Numbered from the stretch's first letter, positions 27,528 through 37,519 are shown. The stretch: DNA of 64,000 nt from Stentor roeselii (GCA_006503475.1 RSEH01000039.1:62001-126000), one strand, 5' to 3'. Notes: generated from the letters alone by a model not told the origin. Program-made: numbers and translations.

Positions 27528-28022
27528 TTATTAATGAAGATTGGAAATTAATTGATTTAGTGTGAAAGGTATATGTTTGGTGAAATAGGTTAAGGGTTTA
27601 AAATTTAAATTGACTAAAGTTTATGGATTATAGTCTAGTTATCTAATTTAGAATATTTTAATAAATAAAGTTTATTCATGAGGTATAAATAATTAGATAC
27701 TTAAGAGTTTTCAACTAAAGTGAAATATTTTTTTTTATTCGATAGCTTGAACATATAATTGAATCATTAAGACTATAATAATAAATTGTATAAAATTCCC
27801 ATCAATTCTTGTATTTACTCAGTAAAAATGTAATAATTGTGAAAAGACCAAAGTAATTTTATATCCATATAGTATCAAAGGTTAAAATATTTAATTTCTT
27901 TACACTATTTATTACTTATAGTATTTTAATAATTCATAGTATTTTATTCATTCATACTCTTGTTCAAAGATTCAACTCTCATGAAATTCTCTGAAATTTT
28001 CATAATTTAATTACTCCATCCA
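27528..28022. other. AT-rich intergenic region, nothing recognised
   Basis: 495 bp upstream of the giant Cys-rich gene and downstream of a coiled-coil gene on the same strand. Dominated by A/T with no coding character; it must contain the promoter of the large gene. Confidence 0.5.
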
Positions 28023-29744
28023 TCAAATTTCTTCCCTTTTCAAATCATTTAAAATACCTCTGAGCTTCCCCAGCTGCTGTTCTCCCAAAACGATTTGAAC
28101 TTCTTTCACAAAGCAAATCATTTCAAAAGCCTTTTGTTGCAATCCTTCAAAATTTTCATCAATCCTAAAATCTATTTGTTTAGCAACTTTTTCAAAGAAC
28201 TTCTGCAGATTTTCAATTTTTTCATTACTTTTTTTCAGAGAATTCTGAAGTTCTCTATTGATTTTTTTCATATCCTGAGATTCCAAGTTGATTTTTCTGA
28301 CTTCATCTTGAAACTCATCTTTAAGTGCTTCTATTTGAATGCTAAGTCCTTCATTATTATCATTCAAATCTTCTATTTCTTGTTTAGACTTTTTCAAAAG
28401 AAAAGCCAATTTTTTATTTAATTCTTTACCAGTTCCCAAAACTTTCCCTTTCATGTCAAAAGCGAAGCTTTTGACCTGGTTTTCAAAAAATCCTCGAAAA
28501 TTTCTGATTTTTTCTCTTAAATCTTCCAAAGCGTCAAGACCACAGCCGACTTTTAATTCATTTTTTGCTCTTGCAAGTGATTTTTGAAGATTTTCTATTT
28601 TTTCAAGATAATTCACTTCATCTTTCTTCATTTTATCAATTTGAGTCTTAAGTCTTTGAATTTCATTTTTCGAGTCTTCTGCCCTGGGAGGTTTTAAGTG
28701 AAACGACTTAGAAGAAACAGAGCTGCTATCATCCAAGTCAGGAAAAGTTGCAAATTGAGGAGGTTTCATGATATCAAGAGTAAGTTTATCAATATCTGAC
28801 GAGTTATTCAAAGAAGAAGCTAAAAAACCTTTTTCAGTATACGAAAAAGCGAATCTTTTTTCAAGGTCTTCAAAAGAAGGATTTTTTCTGCGATGGATTC
28901 GAACACTTTTGTTGAAATCTTTGACGTTTTTTAACCCAGCGACTTTAGACTCTTTATTATCAATGCAAGTCTTGATAACTTCGATCACCTCTTCAATAAT
29001 CTTCGAAATAATCACAATTTTCTCATCAATTCGAGTCCTTCCCTTTAAATCCTGAACAATTTTCCTTTCATTTTCCGCCTTTTGGTACAATTTCGCAAGA
29101 CTATTCAAATAATTCTTATCACATTCAATTTCACTTTGCAAGATCTTTAAAAACTGTTGAGTTTGCAAAGTCTCATCACTGAAATTTTCCAAATTTTTCG
29201 AGTCATATCTTTGAAGGTCTTTCTGCAGTTCAAAGTCTTCTGTTTCAATTCTTAATAAACTAGTTTCACGATTAGAAATCGTGCTGAAGCGTTCGAAGTC
29301 TGAATCTTCCTCTGACGCTTGAAAAGATGATGAAAATAAACGGATGAAGTTGGAGACTTGCTTGAAGTGCACCTCGAGTTCTGCTCGCTCTGAAAGAAAC
29401 TCGCTGTTTATCGCAGGTGGAAGATGCTGATGAACTATCACCAATAAACTCAAGGTTTTCTCCATTAAGGGACTTATTAGTTCTGATAAGGTGCTTAGGT
29501 TCTTTTGGATTGATTTTGTCAGTTCTATGTTTTGATTTTGAAGGAGAAGAACGATTTTAGAGAGTTCTGAATATTTTGATGGCTTTTGATAAGTTTTCGA
29601 TGAACTGTGTTGAGGGGTTTCCGGCTTTGAACGGGGTTGACGGCTTGATATGGATGAGAGCTGCTTTTGGAAAACTTCTTCTGTTAAGGAGTTGATGGAG
29701 AGTTGAAGGTGGTAGAGTTTTTGAAGCTTTTGTTTGAAATTCAT
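28023..29744 (-). CDS. Long coiled-coil protein, family not recognised
   Basis: A 573-residue protein. An N-terminal segment of about 30 residues (KLQKLYHLQLSINSL) is helical; a Ser-rich linker follows; helical segments cover about 60-250. After a linker with possible phosphorylation sites (SSVSSKSFHL) a long coiled coil runs from about 350 to 570. No enzymatic, membrane or targeting motifs. A structural role at the cytoskeleton or basal bodies is plausible but unproven. It is divergent from the SK-like channel gene; their starts are 187 bp apart. Confidence 0.8.
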   Translation of the reverse strand: MNFKQKLQKLYHLQLSINSLTEEVFQKQLSSISSRQPRSKPETPQHSSSKTYQKPSKYSELSKIVLLLQNQNIELTKSIQKNLSTLSELISPLMEKTLSLLVIVHQHLPPAINSEFLSERAELEVHFKQVSNFIRLFSSSFQASEEDSDFERFSTISNRETSLLRIETEDFELQKDLQRYDSKNLENFSDETLQTQQFLKILQSEIECDKNYLNSLAKLYQKAENERKIVQDLKGRTRIDEKIVIISKIIEEVIEVIKTCIDNKESKVAGLKNVKDFNKSVRIHRRKNPSFEDLEKRFAFSYTEKGFLASSLNNSSDIDKLTLDIMKPPQFATFPDLDDSSSVSSKSFHLKPPRAEDSKNEIQRLKTQIDKMKKDEVNYLEKIENLQKSLARAKNELKVGCGLDALEDLREKIRNFRGFFENQVKSFAFDMKGKVLGTGKELNKKLAFLLKKSKQEIEDLNDNNEGLSIQIEALKDEFQDEVRKINLESQDMKKINRELQNSLKKSNEKIENLQKFFEKVAKQIDFRIDENFEGLQQKAFEMICFVKEVQIVLGEQQLGKLRGILNDLKREEI

Positions 29745-29931
29745 TTTTGATTTAATTGGTGAGTTGGATGACTGGATGAAGAGGTTGATATAAGGTTTAG
29801 TTTTTTGGGGTGTTAGTAGAAATTTTAAATGGATTTGGATTGTATTCAGAGGAGTTTTGTATTTTTAAAGCTTTAATAATGTTTTGGAGAGTTTTAGTTA
29901 AGTTATTGAACAAAAACTATTCCCAAAATAA

Positions 29932-31302
29932 ATGGTAAAAACACTATCATTAAAACAAACAAAAACCTTGTATCAAAATAATTGGAGTTTGAAATTCAAC
30001 CGTTTGAATGCTAGATACACTTTGATAGATCTATTTAACTATGAAAAAATTCGAAACAAAAAACAAAAAATAGAGTATTTTATTTGCCTTTTGGTGACTG
30101 CCTTTCTAATAATTTCATTTGAAGAATCAGAAATTTTTTATGATATAAAATATTACAATTATAACTCAATTCCTCTATCAACAGTCACATTATTAAGATA
30201 CATAGACTTGGGTCTTTCTATTTGCATAAGTAAAAATCAATTAGGTCTACTAACCTTGTTCTGTACAAGATTATCATTAAAACTAAAACATCGTTCAGAA
30301 ACTGTTTCATTCAAGATGCTAACAAAAAATGAGAGATTATTTCTTACTCTTGAGCTAATGATTTCAATGATATTCACTCCCCCACAAACAGGCTACACAT
30401 TTTCAGGTCCCACCCCATCAGGCCACGTATTCTACGAGACCTCAACTCTAATAACCTCCGCAGGTTTTCTAAAAAGTTACCACATTCTAAAGCTCTACAC
30501 AAATTCAACACTATGGCTTCAGCCAATATATCAAAAGCAATTACCCTCATTTTCCACCTCATTAAACTTCGCGATCCGAGCAGACCTAAAGCAAAAGCCA
30601 TTGATAATAATAGTTCCATCAGCATCAATAACTCTTCTCTTATCAGGTTACTACATCCGTAACATGGAGCGGGGCTACACAGCGGATTCAGACAACGTCT
30701 TATTTTTCAAATACGCCTCAAACGGCTGGTGGAACTCAATAATCACAATGACAACTGTCGGCTACGGCGACGTCTACCCAAAGACCGACACTGGCCGGGC
30801 ACTTATTTTTTTCACTGCCCTTATCGGCTTGGTACTCATCAGTTTATATGTCGCTGCCCTCAACAACACGATTTCTTTCGACAGGCAAGAATTTCTCAGC
30901 TACCTCGAAATTCGCAATGCTCGAAAAGCAAAAAATAGAGAAAATCGAGCAAGTGACTTGATTAAATTTGCTTGTTTCATGAAAAGAGCTAGGGAAAAAG
31001 GAATGGCGCTTGAAATGTGCATCTTTGGAATGCATTTGAAAAAAGTTGCACAAAACTTCAGTGGATTGAAAAATCAGGAAAAATATGTGGGACCTTCGGA
31101 GATGTTGATGAAAATTGAAAAGAAAATTGAGTCGGAAGTTGGACAGATTAAGAAATCGATTTTTGATGTTGAGTATGTTGGAGAAAAATTGAAAAACTTG
31201 CAGATTGAACAGAAAACACTGGAAAATGATTTGAGGGAAATTTTTGAGGAATCGAATCGGATTTATAGTAAAGTGGTTGAATATAATTTGAAATATAAGT
31301 AA
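29932..31302 (+). CDS. SK-like (Ca2+-activated type) K+ channel
   Basis: A 456-residue protein. Hydrophobic segments lie near 47-63, 83-113, 135-150, 165-185, 223-243 and 287-312, and the pore filter MTTVGYGD is at 273-280. Similarity to small-conductance channels lies in the S5-pore region: YYIRNMERGYT, then WWNSIITMTTVGYGDVYPKT, then S6. No regular S4 arginine ladder is seen, as in SK channels. The segment after S6 (LEIRNARKAKNRENRASDLIKFACFMKRAREKG) sits where SK channels bind calmodulin. A coiled coil ends the protein. Calcium gating is inferred only from family resemblance. Confidence 0.85.
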   Translation: MVKTLSLKQTKTLYQNNWSLKFNRLNARYTLIDLFNYEKIRNKKQKIEYFICLLVTAFLIISFEESEIFYDIKYYNYNSIPLSTVTLLRYIDLGLSICISKNQLGLLTLFCTRLSLKLKHRSETVSFKMLTKNERLFLTLELMISMIFTPPQTGYTFSGPTPSGHVFYETSTLITSAGFLKSYHILKLYTNSTLWLQPIYQKQLPSFSTSLNFAIRADLKQKPLIIIVPSASITLLLSGYYIRNMERGYTADSDNVLFFKYASNGWWNSIITMTTVGYGDVYPKTDTGRALIFFTALIGLVLISLYVAALNNTISFDRQEFLSYLEIRNARKAKNRENRASDLIKFACFMKRAREKGMALEMCIFGMHLKKVAQNFSGLKNQEKYVGPSEMLMKIEKKIESEVGQIKKSIFDVEYVGEKLKNLQIEQKTLENDLREIFEESNRIYSKVVEYNLKYK

Positions 31303-31323
31303 CCTTGCAACATACTAAGACTA

Positions 31324-32529
31324 TTAAGCATAGTTTCTTGAGTACTTCGTGAGCATTTCTTGAATTTTTTCAACTCTTCCTTCTTCCCATTTCAAAGTTC
31401 CATTCAAATGCGCAGTAACTTCAGCCTTGCTCAGCAAAACAATATTTCCAGCGGACACTTTTTCATCCAATCTCCACCTGACAGCCTCAGTATAAGCATG
31501 TACTCCAGTGACACAACTTCTCCATTTCCACAGATCCCTGCATACATTTTCAAAGTCCTCAATATCAAGATCACAATCACATCCAAACTTATTCTTTTCC
31601 AACTTGACAAGTTTATCATAAGCTCTAAAAATCGTATCCTTATTAACATTATCCTTATGCAAAGGTGTGAATTCTACTCCTCCAATCTTAGACAGCACAT
31701 AAGCAGCAATAGAATTTCCAGTAATCGCCGGCATAGTTCCAATAACAGGCATGATCCTAGTTCTAAACTTGGCAATATCATCATTTTCCTTCTGAACAGC
31801 AGACTTCTGATCTCTCGATTCAAGAAGTGGTCGAGCAGCATGATCCGAAGAAAAAATAACAGTGACTCCATCTTTAATCCCATTTCCATGCAAATTTCTC
31901 CTGATTTTCCTGATAAGTTCACAGTTCTTAGTAGTCGAAATGTCAGCGATTTCCAGTCGTGTCGGGTCGATTCTTCCCCCAGCGCCTCCAGAAGAAACAA
32001 TAGGAATTCCAGATTTTTTACAGAAAGTGATAAGCTGTTCCTTTGTATTAGTATTATCAATACAGTCTATCACAAAGTCCGGTTTGCCCCCAAGTAACTT
32101 TGGAGCATCTTCAATAGAAAATAAAACTCTTAAAGCTTCGACTTCACAATGAGGGATAATCAGATTGATGTACTTTTTCAAGGTCTCAGCTTTAGTCTTT
32201 CCCACGTCTTCTAAAGTAGCGACTGCGTTGCGGTTAAGCGAACTGACGGTGACGTCATCGAAGTCGATAAGCCGCAGCTTCTTCACGCCTGAGCGGGCAA
32301 GGGCCATGACGCAGTGGCTCCCGACGCCGCCCAGGCCGACAACGACGACGAATGACTTCTCGACCAGGTCTTGGCCGTTGCCGAAGAACTGACGGTTTCG
32401 GACTAGCTGGTCTTTTAACGGGAAGGCTTTCAGTTGTTTAGGACGACGAGAGTAGCGAGAGTAGAGAAAGTGAATCAAAGCGCCTAGGCCCAGAGAGATC
32501 AGGATCTGAATAAGCTGCTTGGAGACCAT
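31324..32529 (-). CDS. TCD1: tRNA threonylcarbamoyladenosine dehydratase (TcdA/Tcd type)
   Basis: A 401-residue E1-like enzyme of the ThiF fold that uses ATP to cyclise t6A at position 37 of ANN-decoding tRNAs to ct6A. An N-terminal hydrophobic segment (about 6-25) is followed by the conserved KAFPLKDQLVRNRQFFG. Then come the nucleotide-binding VVVGLGGVGSH at 62-72, LIDFDDVTVSSLNRN at 87-101, DVGKTKAE and DFVIDCIDNTNTKEQLI. The SGGAGGRIDPT and DHAARPLLES stretches match the Tcd family and not MoeB or Uba. Yeast Tcd1/Tcd2 also have an N-terminal anchor for the mitochondrial outer membrane. Divergent with the RING-DUSP gene; 38 bp separate the ATGs. Confidence 0.92.
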   Translation of the reverse strand: MVSKQLIQILISLGLGALIHFLYSRYSRRPKQLKAFPLKDQLVRNRQFFGNGQDLVEKSFVVVVGLGGVGSHCVMALARSGVKKLRLIDFDDVTVSSLNRNAVATLEDVGKTKAETLKKYINLIIPHCEVEALRVLFSIEDAPKLLGGKPDFVIDCIDNTNTKEQLITFCKKSGIPIVSSGGAGGRIDPTRLEIADISTTKNCELIRKIRRNLHGNGIKDGVTVIFSSDHAARPLLESRDQKSAVQKENDDIAKFRTRIMPVIGTMPAITGNSIAAYVLSKIGGVEFTPLHKDNVNKDTIFRAYDKLVKLEKNKFGCDCDLDIEDFENVCRDLWKWRSCVTGVHAYTEAVRWRLDEKVSAGNIVLLSKAEVTAHLNGTLKWEEGRVEKIQEMLTKYSRNYA

Positions 32530-32567
32530 TTATTAACATTGGTAGTGAATGGAGATATAAGAAGATA

Positions 32568-33947
32568 ATGGAGTGTCCTATTTGCTTTTATAACTGGAAC
32601 CCCGAGTCGACTATGCCTTTGATACTCACTTGTGGACATTCTATTTGCTTAGAGTGCTGCAAGTCGTTGTTCAAGAAGAATGAAGTTAACTGTCCGAGTT
32701 GTTCTATTCCGACACTTTTCCCATCTTTAAAACAATCAGAGACTGAACCAGAAGAATCATTCAAGTCTCGCTGTGTTGAGTCACTTACCAAGAACTTCAC
32801 CTTACTTCATGCTGTTCCTGTCCGTTCAACTGCGAGCAAGATGCGACAATTCAAATATGGAATGAAATGCAAGAAACATGAAAGACTCATTCATTCTTAT
32901 GTCGCCAAACCATTCAGCATGCTTTGTGATGAATGTCTTGATGATATTCGAGGAATCAACTTGTCAGTCATTCCTTTTCCTGAAGTTGTTCAAAGGTGCA
33001 GGTCGAACCTTTCTTTGATTTCTTCAAAAGTTGAAGAAATTTATGAGTCACTTGAATCGATTAACTTGGACTCAGAAGAAACTGTTCAAAGTGAAGTTCA
33101 AAAACATTTCCTTCACATTCGACAACAAATCAACGAGGCTAAATCCAGCGCCTTGGAAAAAATCTACGAAATCGTTCAAGAACATAAAGAAAAAGACAAG
33201 AAAAGTCTTCAGAAAATGGAAGAAAATCGCATTTTTGTAAAGAAAAGTGAGCAGGAGTTAAAAAAATTAGCAAGTCAGTCAATTTCTAAGAAACTTCAAC
33301 AAAAGCAGTACCTTGAGACACTTTTAGCGACATCGTCTTCGATACAACCTGAAGCTTTAAGTTCTTTTGTACTTGATATCACTGTGGAAAAGGAAATTTT
33401 CAAGGTTTTTAAGGATTTTGTAGCGAGTTCTATGAATGTGAAGGTCGTTGAGCAGGTAAAAATGGAGAAATGGGTTTGTCTCTGTGGAATCAGAGTCCAG
33501 TCAGGCAAGGTCCAATGTGAATGTGAACGATTTCGCCCTTTAGAGTCTTATCCTAACATTATTGAAGGGAAAGATGTGGCAAGTTCTACAGAAATCAATG
33601 AAATTCAAATGAGAAGAGAACTTGAAATGGCCTGGATTAATCGACTTGATGAGGACCAAGAACCAAATGAATGGTTTTTAATTAATGCGGAATGGGTCAA
33701 TGCTTGGAAATCTTTCGTTTTGAATAAATCTCCAAGAGCTCGATTGTCTCAGTCACCTGTCGGCGTACTGCCCCCTGGACCGATTAATAATTGGACCTTG
33801 TTGAAGGAAAATGGAGAACTTAAACCTGGACTTAAACCTGCTGTTCATTATCGGGCTATTAATAGGAAGGTCTGGGAAACTTATGTTTTTATTTATACTG
33901 GAGGACCTGAAATTGTGAAGAAAAGTTTGAAGATTTATGAGGATTGA
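32568..33947 (+). CDS. RING/B-box/coiled-coil protein with C-terminal DUSP domain
   Basis: A 459-residue protein. The C3HC4 RING starts at residue 3 (CPICFYNW, CGHSICLECC, VNCPSC). A B-box-like zinc motif sits at about 103-130 (CKKHERLIH, LCDEC). A coiled coil spans about 145-260. A small Cys cluster (CLCGIRV, CECERF) lies near 305-325. The C-terminal 95 residues match the DUSP fold of ubiquitin-specific proteases: WFLINAEWVNAWKSFV, LPPGPINNWTLL, LKPGLKPAVHYRAI, VWETYVFIYTGGPEI. DUSP normally sits in deubiquitinases (USP4/11/15/20/33), yet no protease domain is present. A TRIM-like ubiquitin ligase using DUSP for partner binding is the simplest reading. Stop codon TGA. Confidence 0.88.
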   Translation: MECPICFYNWNPESTMPLILTCGHSICLECCKSLFKKNEVNCPSCSIPTLFPSLKQSETEPEESFKSRCVESLTKNFTLLHAVPVRSTASKMRQFKYGMKCKKHERLIHSYVAKPFSMLCDECLDDIRGINLSVIPFPEVVQRCRSNLSLISSKVEEIYESLESINLDSEETVQSEVQKHFLHIRQQINEAKSSALEKIYEIVQEHKEKDKKSLQKMEENRIFVKKSEQELKKLASQSISKKLQQKQYLETLLATSSSIQPEALSSFVLDITVEKEIFKVFKDFVASSMNVKVVEQVKMEKWVCLCGIRVQSGKVQCECERFRPLESYPNIIEGKDVASSTEINEIQMRRELEMAWINRLDEDQEPNEWFLINAEWVNAWKSFVLNKSPRARLSQSPVGVLPPGPINNWTLLKENGELKPGLKPAVHYRAINRKVWETYVFIYTGGPEIVKKSLKIYED

Positions 33948-33965
33948 GTTTGGTAGTTATTATAT

Positions 33966-34517
33966 ATGGCGAAGATTAATAAGTGGCTTAGTGTTTATAG
34001 TCATCTTGATGATGAACTCAAATTAATCACGTCGACGGGTCACTACACCTTGCTCTATTCCACATTAATGTCAATCTTTGAAGCAGTTGGATCAGTAACT
34101 CACAAAGAAAACCTAAAACTAATATCAAGCAAAATAATAGACCACATCTGGGACCACAATTTTGAGTTTTCCGACCTTTCAGTGATCCCTCCTTTAGAAC
34201 TATCTCTTTCAACATCAAGTGTAAAGCAAAACGATAGAAAAATATCTTCAATTTCCAGTAATCCTGCGAAGAGGTTTGATTACAGCACGATTTCCGAATT
34301 TTCCTTTTCGAATGGGCCTGGAACGTTTTCCAAGAGTTCAAAACTCGTGAAAAACAGTCAAAGTCCAGGACCTGCTGATTATTTTGTTAGTTTCAGTCAG
34401 GTGAAGGACAGACCCCCGCAGGTTATCACTCCGAGTACAAGAAAAGATATGAAAAGAAATAATTCTACCCCGGGACCTGGGGCTTATAATCCGATGCATC
34501 ACTTTAAAGCTAGATAA
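33966..34517 (+). CDS. STPGR (SHIPPO-type) repeat protein
   Basis: A 183-residue protein. The N-terminal 90 residues form a helical region without known motif. The C-terminal half carries three Pro-Gly-rich repeats of the sperm-tail PG-rich type: SNGPGTFSK, QSPGPADYF and STPGPGAYNP. Proteins with these repeats are bound to axonemal or cortical microtubules, some inside the microtubule lumen. It starts 18 bp after the RING-DUSP stop on the same strand. The small number of repeats suggests an accessory microtubule protein. Context is ATTATATATGG at the start. Confidence 0.85.
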   Translation: MAKINKWLSVYSHLDDELKLITSTGHYTLLYSTLMSIFEAVGSVTHKENLKLISSKIIDHIWDHNFEFSDLSVIPPLELSLSTSSVKQNDRKISSISSNPAKRFDYSTISEFSFSNGPGTFSKSSKLVKNSQSPGPADYFVSFSQVKDRPPQVITPSTRKDMKRNNSTPGPGAYNPMHHFKAR

Positions 34518-34696
34518 CTGGTTTGTTTTTTTAAATGATTAGTTATTTGGATTAATATAATATTGTTTATGATTCGGTTTTTTAGATTTATAGTTTTTTT
34601 GATTTATGAGGATGGGAAAATTTATTTTTAATCTTGAATAATTGGATCAAATTCACTGAATCTAAATCATAAGTATGAAAAAACTAAATTATCAGT

Positions 34697-35556
34697 CTAG
34701 TTAAGCGTCATCCCTAAAAGAATCTTCTCTTTTTGAGAACATATTTTACACAGAAACCCTTCAATACATTTAAAATGGACAGAATTTTTACAGAACTTGC
34801 AGATTTTCATTTTTCCATTTTTAGGAAATCCACAGACTTTACAGTACTCAGAACCACACTTGATACTAGCCCTAGAAACCTTAACAACACCTCTTTTCTG
34901 AGGATCTTCTTGCTTCATTTGAATGATTTTGTTCCTTTCTAATATAAGACTTTCCAATTTACTTAAATTTTCGCGAGTTTTAAGTTCGTATTTCGCCGCA
35001 TCGGCCTTCTTCATTTCTTCATTCTCCAAACATTCAGAATAGATTTTTTGTAGCTGCTCTTCGTTCAACTGAAGCTCAAATTTTTCATTCAAAAGATTTT
35101 TTCTAACGATATTTGTTTCATATTCAATCGATTCTCTGAGATTTTTAATGTTTTCATCATTCTCAGAGCATTCCTTATCGAACTTCAAGTTTTCATTGAT
35201 CAAATCTTGGTTTTTTATGCCAAGATTTTCGATTTCTAAGTCTAGGTTTGTAATTTCCTCACTCAGATCATTTTTCAAGATCAACCTATTTAGATTTACT
35301 CATTCGAGTTCAACAACTTTAAAGATTCAAGTCTTTTAGTGTTGGTTAAAAGGACTTTCTGTTGTGAATAAAGCTCTTCAATATCTTGTTTTAAAGACTT
35401 GAAATTTGTATTTAATTCATGAATTCGTGAATTTAGCACTTCAAGATCATTTTTAGAAGGTATGGGGATTGACTTAATGTCTATTACTAGCAGAGCATCT
35501 GTAGAGGTTTGATAAGCAGAGAGTTTTTGAGAAATTTCTTCCAAATTAGGATTCAT
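34697..35556 (-). CDS. Coiled-coil protein with C-terminal zinc finger (needs a 14-nt intron)
   Basis: Two frames, 35300-35556 (start ATG at 35556) and 34697-35285, join if 35286-35299 is removed, giving 281 residues. Exon 1 ends a coiled-coil region that simply continues in exon 2 (helical to about residue 215). The C-terminus has a Cys/His cluster: CGSEYCKVCG, MKICKFCKNSVHFKCIEGFLCKIC, which fits a PHD/RING-like binuclear zinc fold. The second frame has no ATG near its beginning, which supports joining. Alternatives are a one-base sequencing error in a true 15-nt intron, or two genes. No close family recognised; a chromatin or ubiquitin link would be a guess. Confidence 0.7.
35286..35299 (-). 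other. Candidate 14-nt intron
   Basis: Minus-strand GTAAATCTAAATAG, GT-AG borders, T-A six bases from the 3' end as in the 15-nt introns of this window. Only a length of 14 (or 14 plus a multiple of 3) restores the frame; 15 and 16 do not. Confidence 0.5.
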
Positions 35557-36694
35557 TTATATCTTTTATGTTTATCCGCTTTTTTGTATTTCGTGGATTG
35601 AATTAGAAGATTGATGAAACGATAATTATATTTTGCATAGTTTTATCGTTATCAAAAAAGATATTTGAACATATATTTCATTTTCTTATATGAAAATAGC
35701 ATATCGATTATTCTTTGTATCGTGAAAATATTAACTCTGATAAGTACCTAGAACCTTGATGAAAAAAAAAAAATTTCTAAACAGCTTATATATTTTTATT
35801 TTAAGATTACAAGAAATCCAAGAAGCGTCACTCCAAAATTTTAGCCTATTATTATTGATTCCGTTTTTTGTAACCAATACAAAAGTAAAATATCATTCTA
35901 GCCATATAAGCATAACTGGAATCGGAGAATTGAATTACTTTTGTTTAATCTTTATTTATTTTATAGGACTTTTATCTCTTTATTTATATTTTAATCTATT
36001 TGATATTACCCGATTCTCTTATTATTCTATTGAATTATAGATACTGTTAAAATAATCGATAATAAATTATTAAAGAATTCTTGATCACTCTGAAAAATTT
36101 CTTGTTTCATTTTTTGTATTTCAACGATTACCAGCTATAATGAAATATGATTCAACAAGAAAGTATTTCAATCTTTTTCTACAGCTTTAAACATTTTTCA
36201 ATAGAATTCTCGATAAAAATTACTTAAAAATTGATAATTTTCAATAGAAGAGAATATTCAAACGCAATATCTGAATAATAGTCAACACCTGATATCAATT
36301 TCTTATTTCCTTAGAATTAATCTTAAAATCCACACATTAAGTTGAAATTTTAAATATCTTAGCTATTTATCATATAAGGTAAATTTGAACTAGAAAAAAA
36401 TTATTGGAAAACTTAAAAAATCACATATCTGAAAAATCAAGGCATTCAAAACTCTATGAAAATGAAATTTTTCTATTTAGTTTACTAAATCAAAGATCCA
36501 AGACATTCATATAATAATTTTAAATTTGCCAAAAGATTTTAAAGCTTTCAAGATATAAGATAAAATTTCAATTATTATTATATTGAACAGACTGAAAATC
36601 CCAGTAAGATCAAAATTATTCGAATCCTTAAGAATAAATATTCATCCTGCAATCATCATAAACAATTTCTCAAATAAATGTCTATATTTATAAA
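35557..36694. other. AT-rich intergenic region upstream of the receptor cluster
   Basis: 1138 bp of very AT-rich DNA. It contains an open frame from ATG 35759 to 36040 (93 codons, hydrophobic), discussed as a possible receptor relic, and otherwise no coding character, RNA gene or repeat array. Confidence 0.5.
35759..36190 (+). pseudogene. Possible relic of a cAMP-receptor-like 7TM gene
   Basis: The open frame to 36040 encodes a Lys-rich start and two hydrophobic stretches. Its end (TGIGELNYFCLIFIYFIGLL and following residues) resembles the loop and TM5 of the nearby receptors (TSGNYKYLIFLIFYIPFWLS). The DNA after its stop has weak similarity to the TM6-TM7 coding region (for example TATTTCA followed by TCTTTTTCT). 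Similarity is partial and could be due to AT-rich hydrophobic bias, so this is tentative. No intact receptor frame exists here. Confidence 0.3.
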
Positions 36695-37519
36695 ATGGAT
36701 ATATACTATTATAGTGTCCTTGTTCCTTCATGCTTAACAATTTTTGTAGCTATCACCTCCATTATCATGTACTTCAGAAATGTTTTCAATGATGTCGAAA
36801 CCAAATTTCAACTAATAATCAGCCAATGCATAGACCTAGCCCTTGGACTATTCACCATCATAAAAATTCCTGGAAATGATCCATGGTGCAAGACTCAAGC
36901 ATACTTCATTCAAACTTTTTACTTTTTTTCAGTCTTTTGGAGCTCCGTGGTTATTTATCAAGTGTTTTATGAATTCAGGAATGAAAAATTAAAACCCTTT
37001 AAAATCAAAAAGATGGTGTTCCCATGTTTCGCATGCTCAGTGATTATATCGCTTATTCCGATTGCTACCAATTCTTTCGGCGAAGATATAGCTTTTTGTT
37101 TTTATGATACAGATAAAGACCCATGGTTTATGGTTTTGATTTGCTATTATGTTCCTTTTTGGATTTTCTCATTTTTTACAATGTTTCTGTTGTATAAAAT
37201 TCAGAAAATTATTGAATTTCGGTTGAAGGATCTTGGTGATCAGATAGTTTTTATTAATACTTTGAGATTCTTTCCAATTTCCTTAATGGTTTGTTATTTA
37301 CCTCTTAATATTACGAGAGTTATCGAAATTAGTGAATATTCAGAATCGAAAGTTGAGTGGTTTTTTGCTTTTAGTTTGGCTTTTAGTAGATTACACGCTG
37401 TGAGTACTTCGGGATTCCTTTTTTATGCATATAGAATGCAAATTTCATTTAGAAAAAAATTTAGTCATTCTTCGAAGGCACTTGATGAAGTAGCTCGTGC
37501 CTTAATTAATGGTATATGA
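36695..37519 (+). CDS. 7TM receptor, cAMP-receptor-like (copy 1, divergent)
   Basis: A 274-residue protein made of seven hydrophobic segments with short loops. Features shared with Dictyostelium cAR/class E receptors: a Cys at the start of TM3 (PWCKTQAYFIQ), a Cys in the second extracellular loop (DIAFCFYDTD), an aromatic TM5 (YYVPFWIFSFF), RFFPISLMVCYLPLNITRVIEI in TM6, and FSLAFSRLHAVSTSGFLFY in TM7. This is the most diverged of four tandem genes. It probably couples to G proteins at the surface, but the ligand is unknown. The tail after TM7 is short (about 25 residues). Stop TGA. Confidence 0.8.
   Translation: MDIYYYSVLVPSCLTIFVAITSIIMYFRNVFNDVETKFQLIISQCIDLALGLFTIIKIPGNDPWCKTQAYFIQTFYFFSVFWSSVVIYQVFYEFRNEKLKPFKIKKMVFPCFACSVIISLIPIATNSFGEDIAFCFYDTDKDPWFMVLICYYVPFWIFSFFTMFLLYKIQKIIEFRLKDLGDQIVFINTLRFFPISLMVCYLPLNITRVIEISEYSESKVEWFFAFSLAFSRLHAVSTSGFLFYAYRMQISFRKKFSHSSKALDEVARALINGI

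Noticed and set aside
35756-36040. Functional small membrane protein gene
   Set aside because: The frame is in very AT-rich DNA, has a poly-Lys start from an A run, and its end resembles part of a receptor TM5. A relic or chance ORF is more likely.
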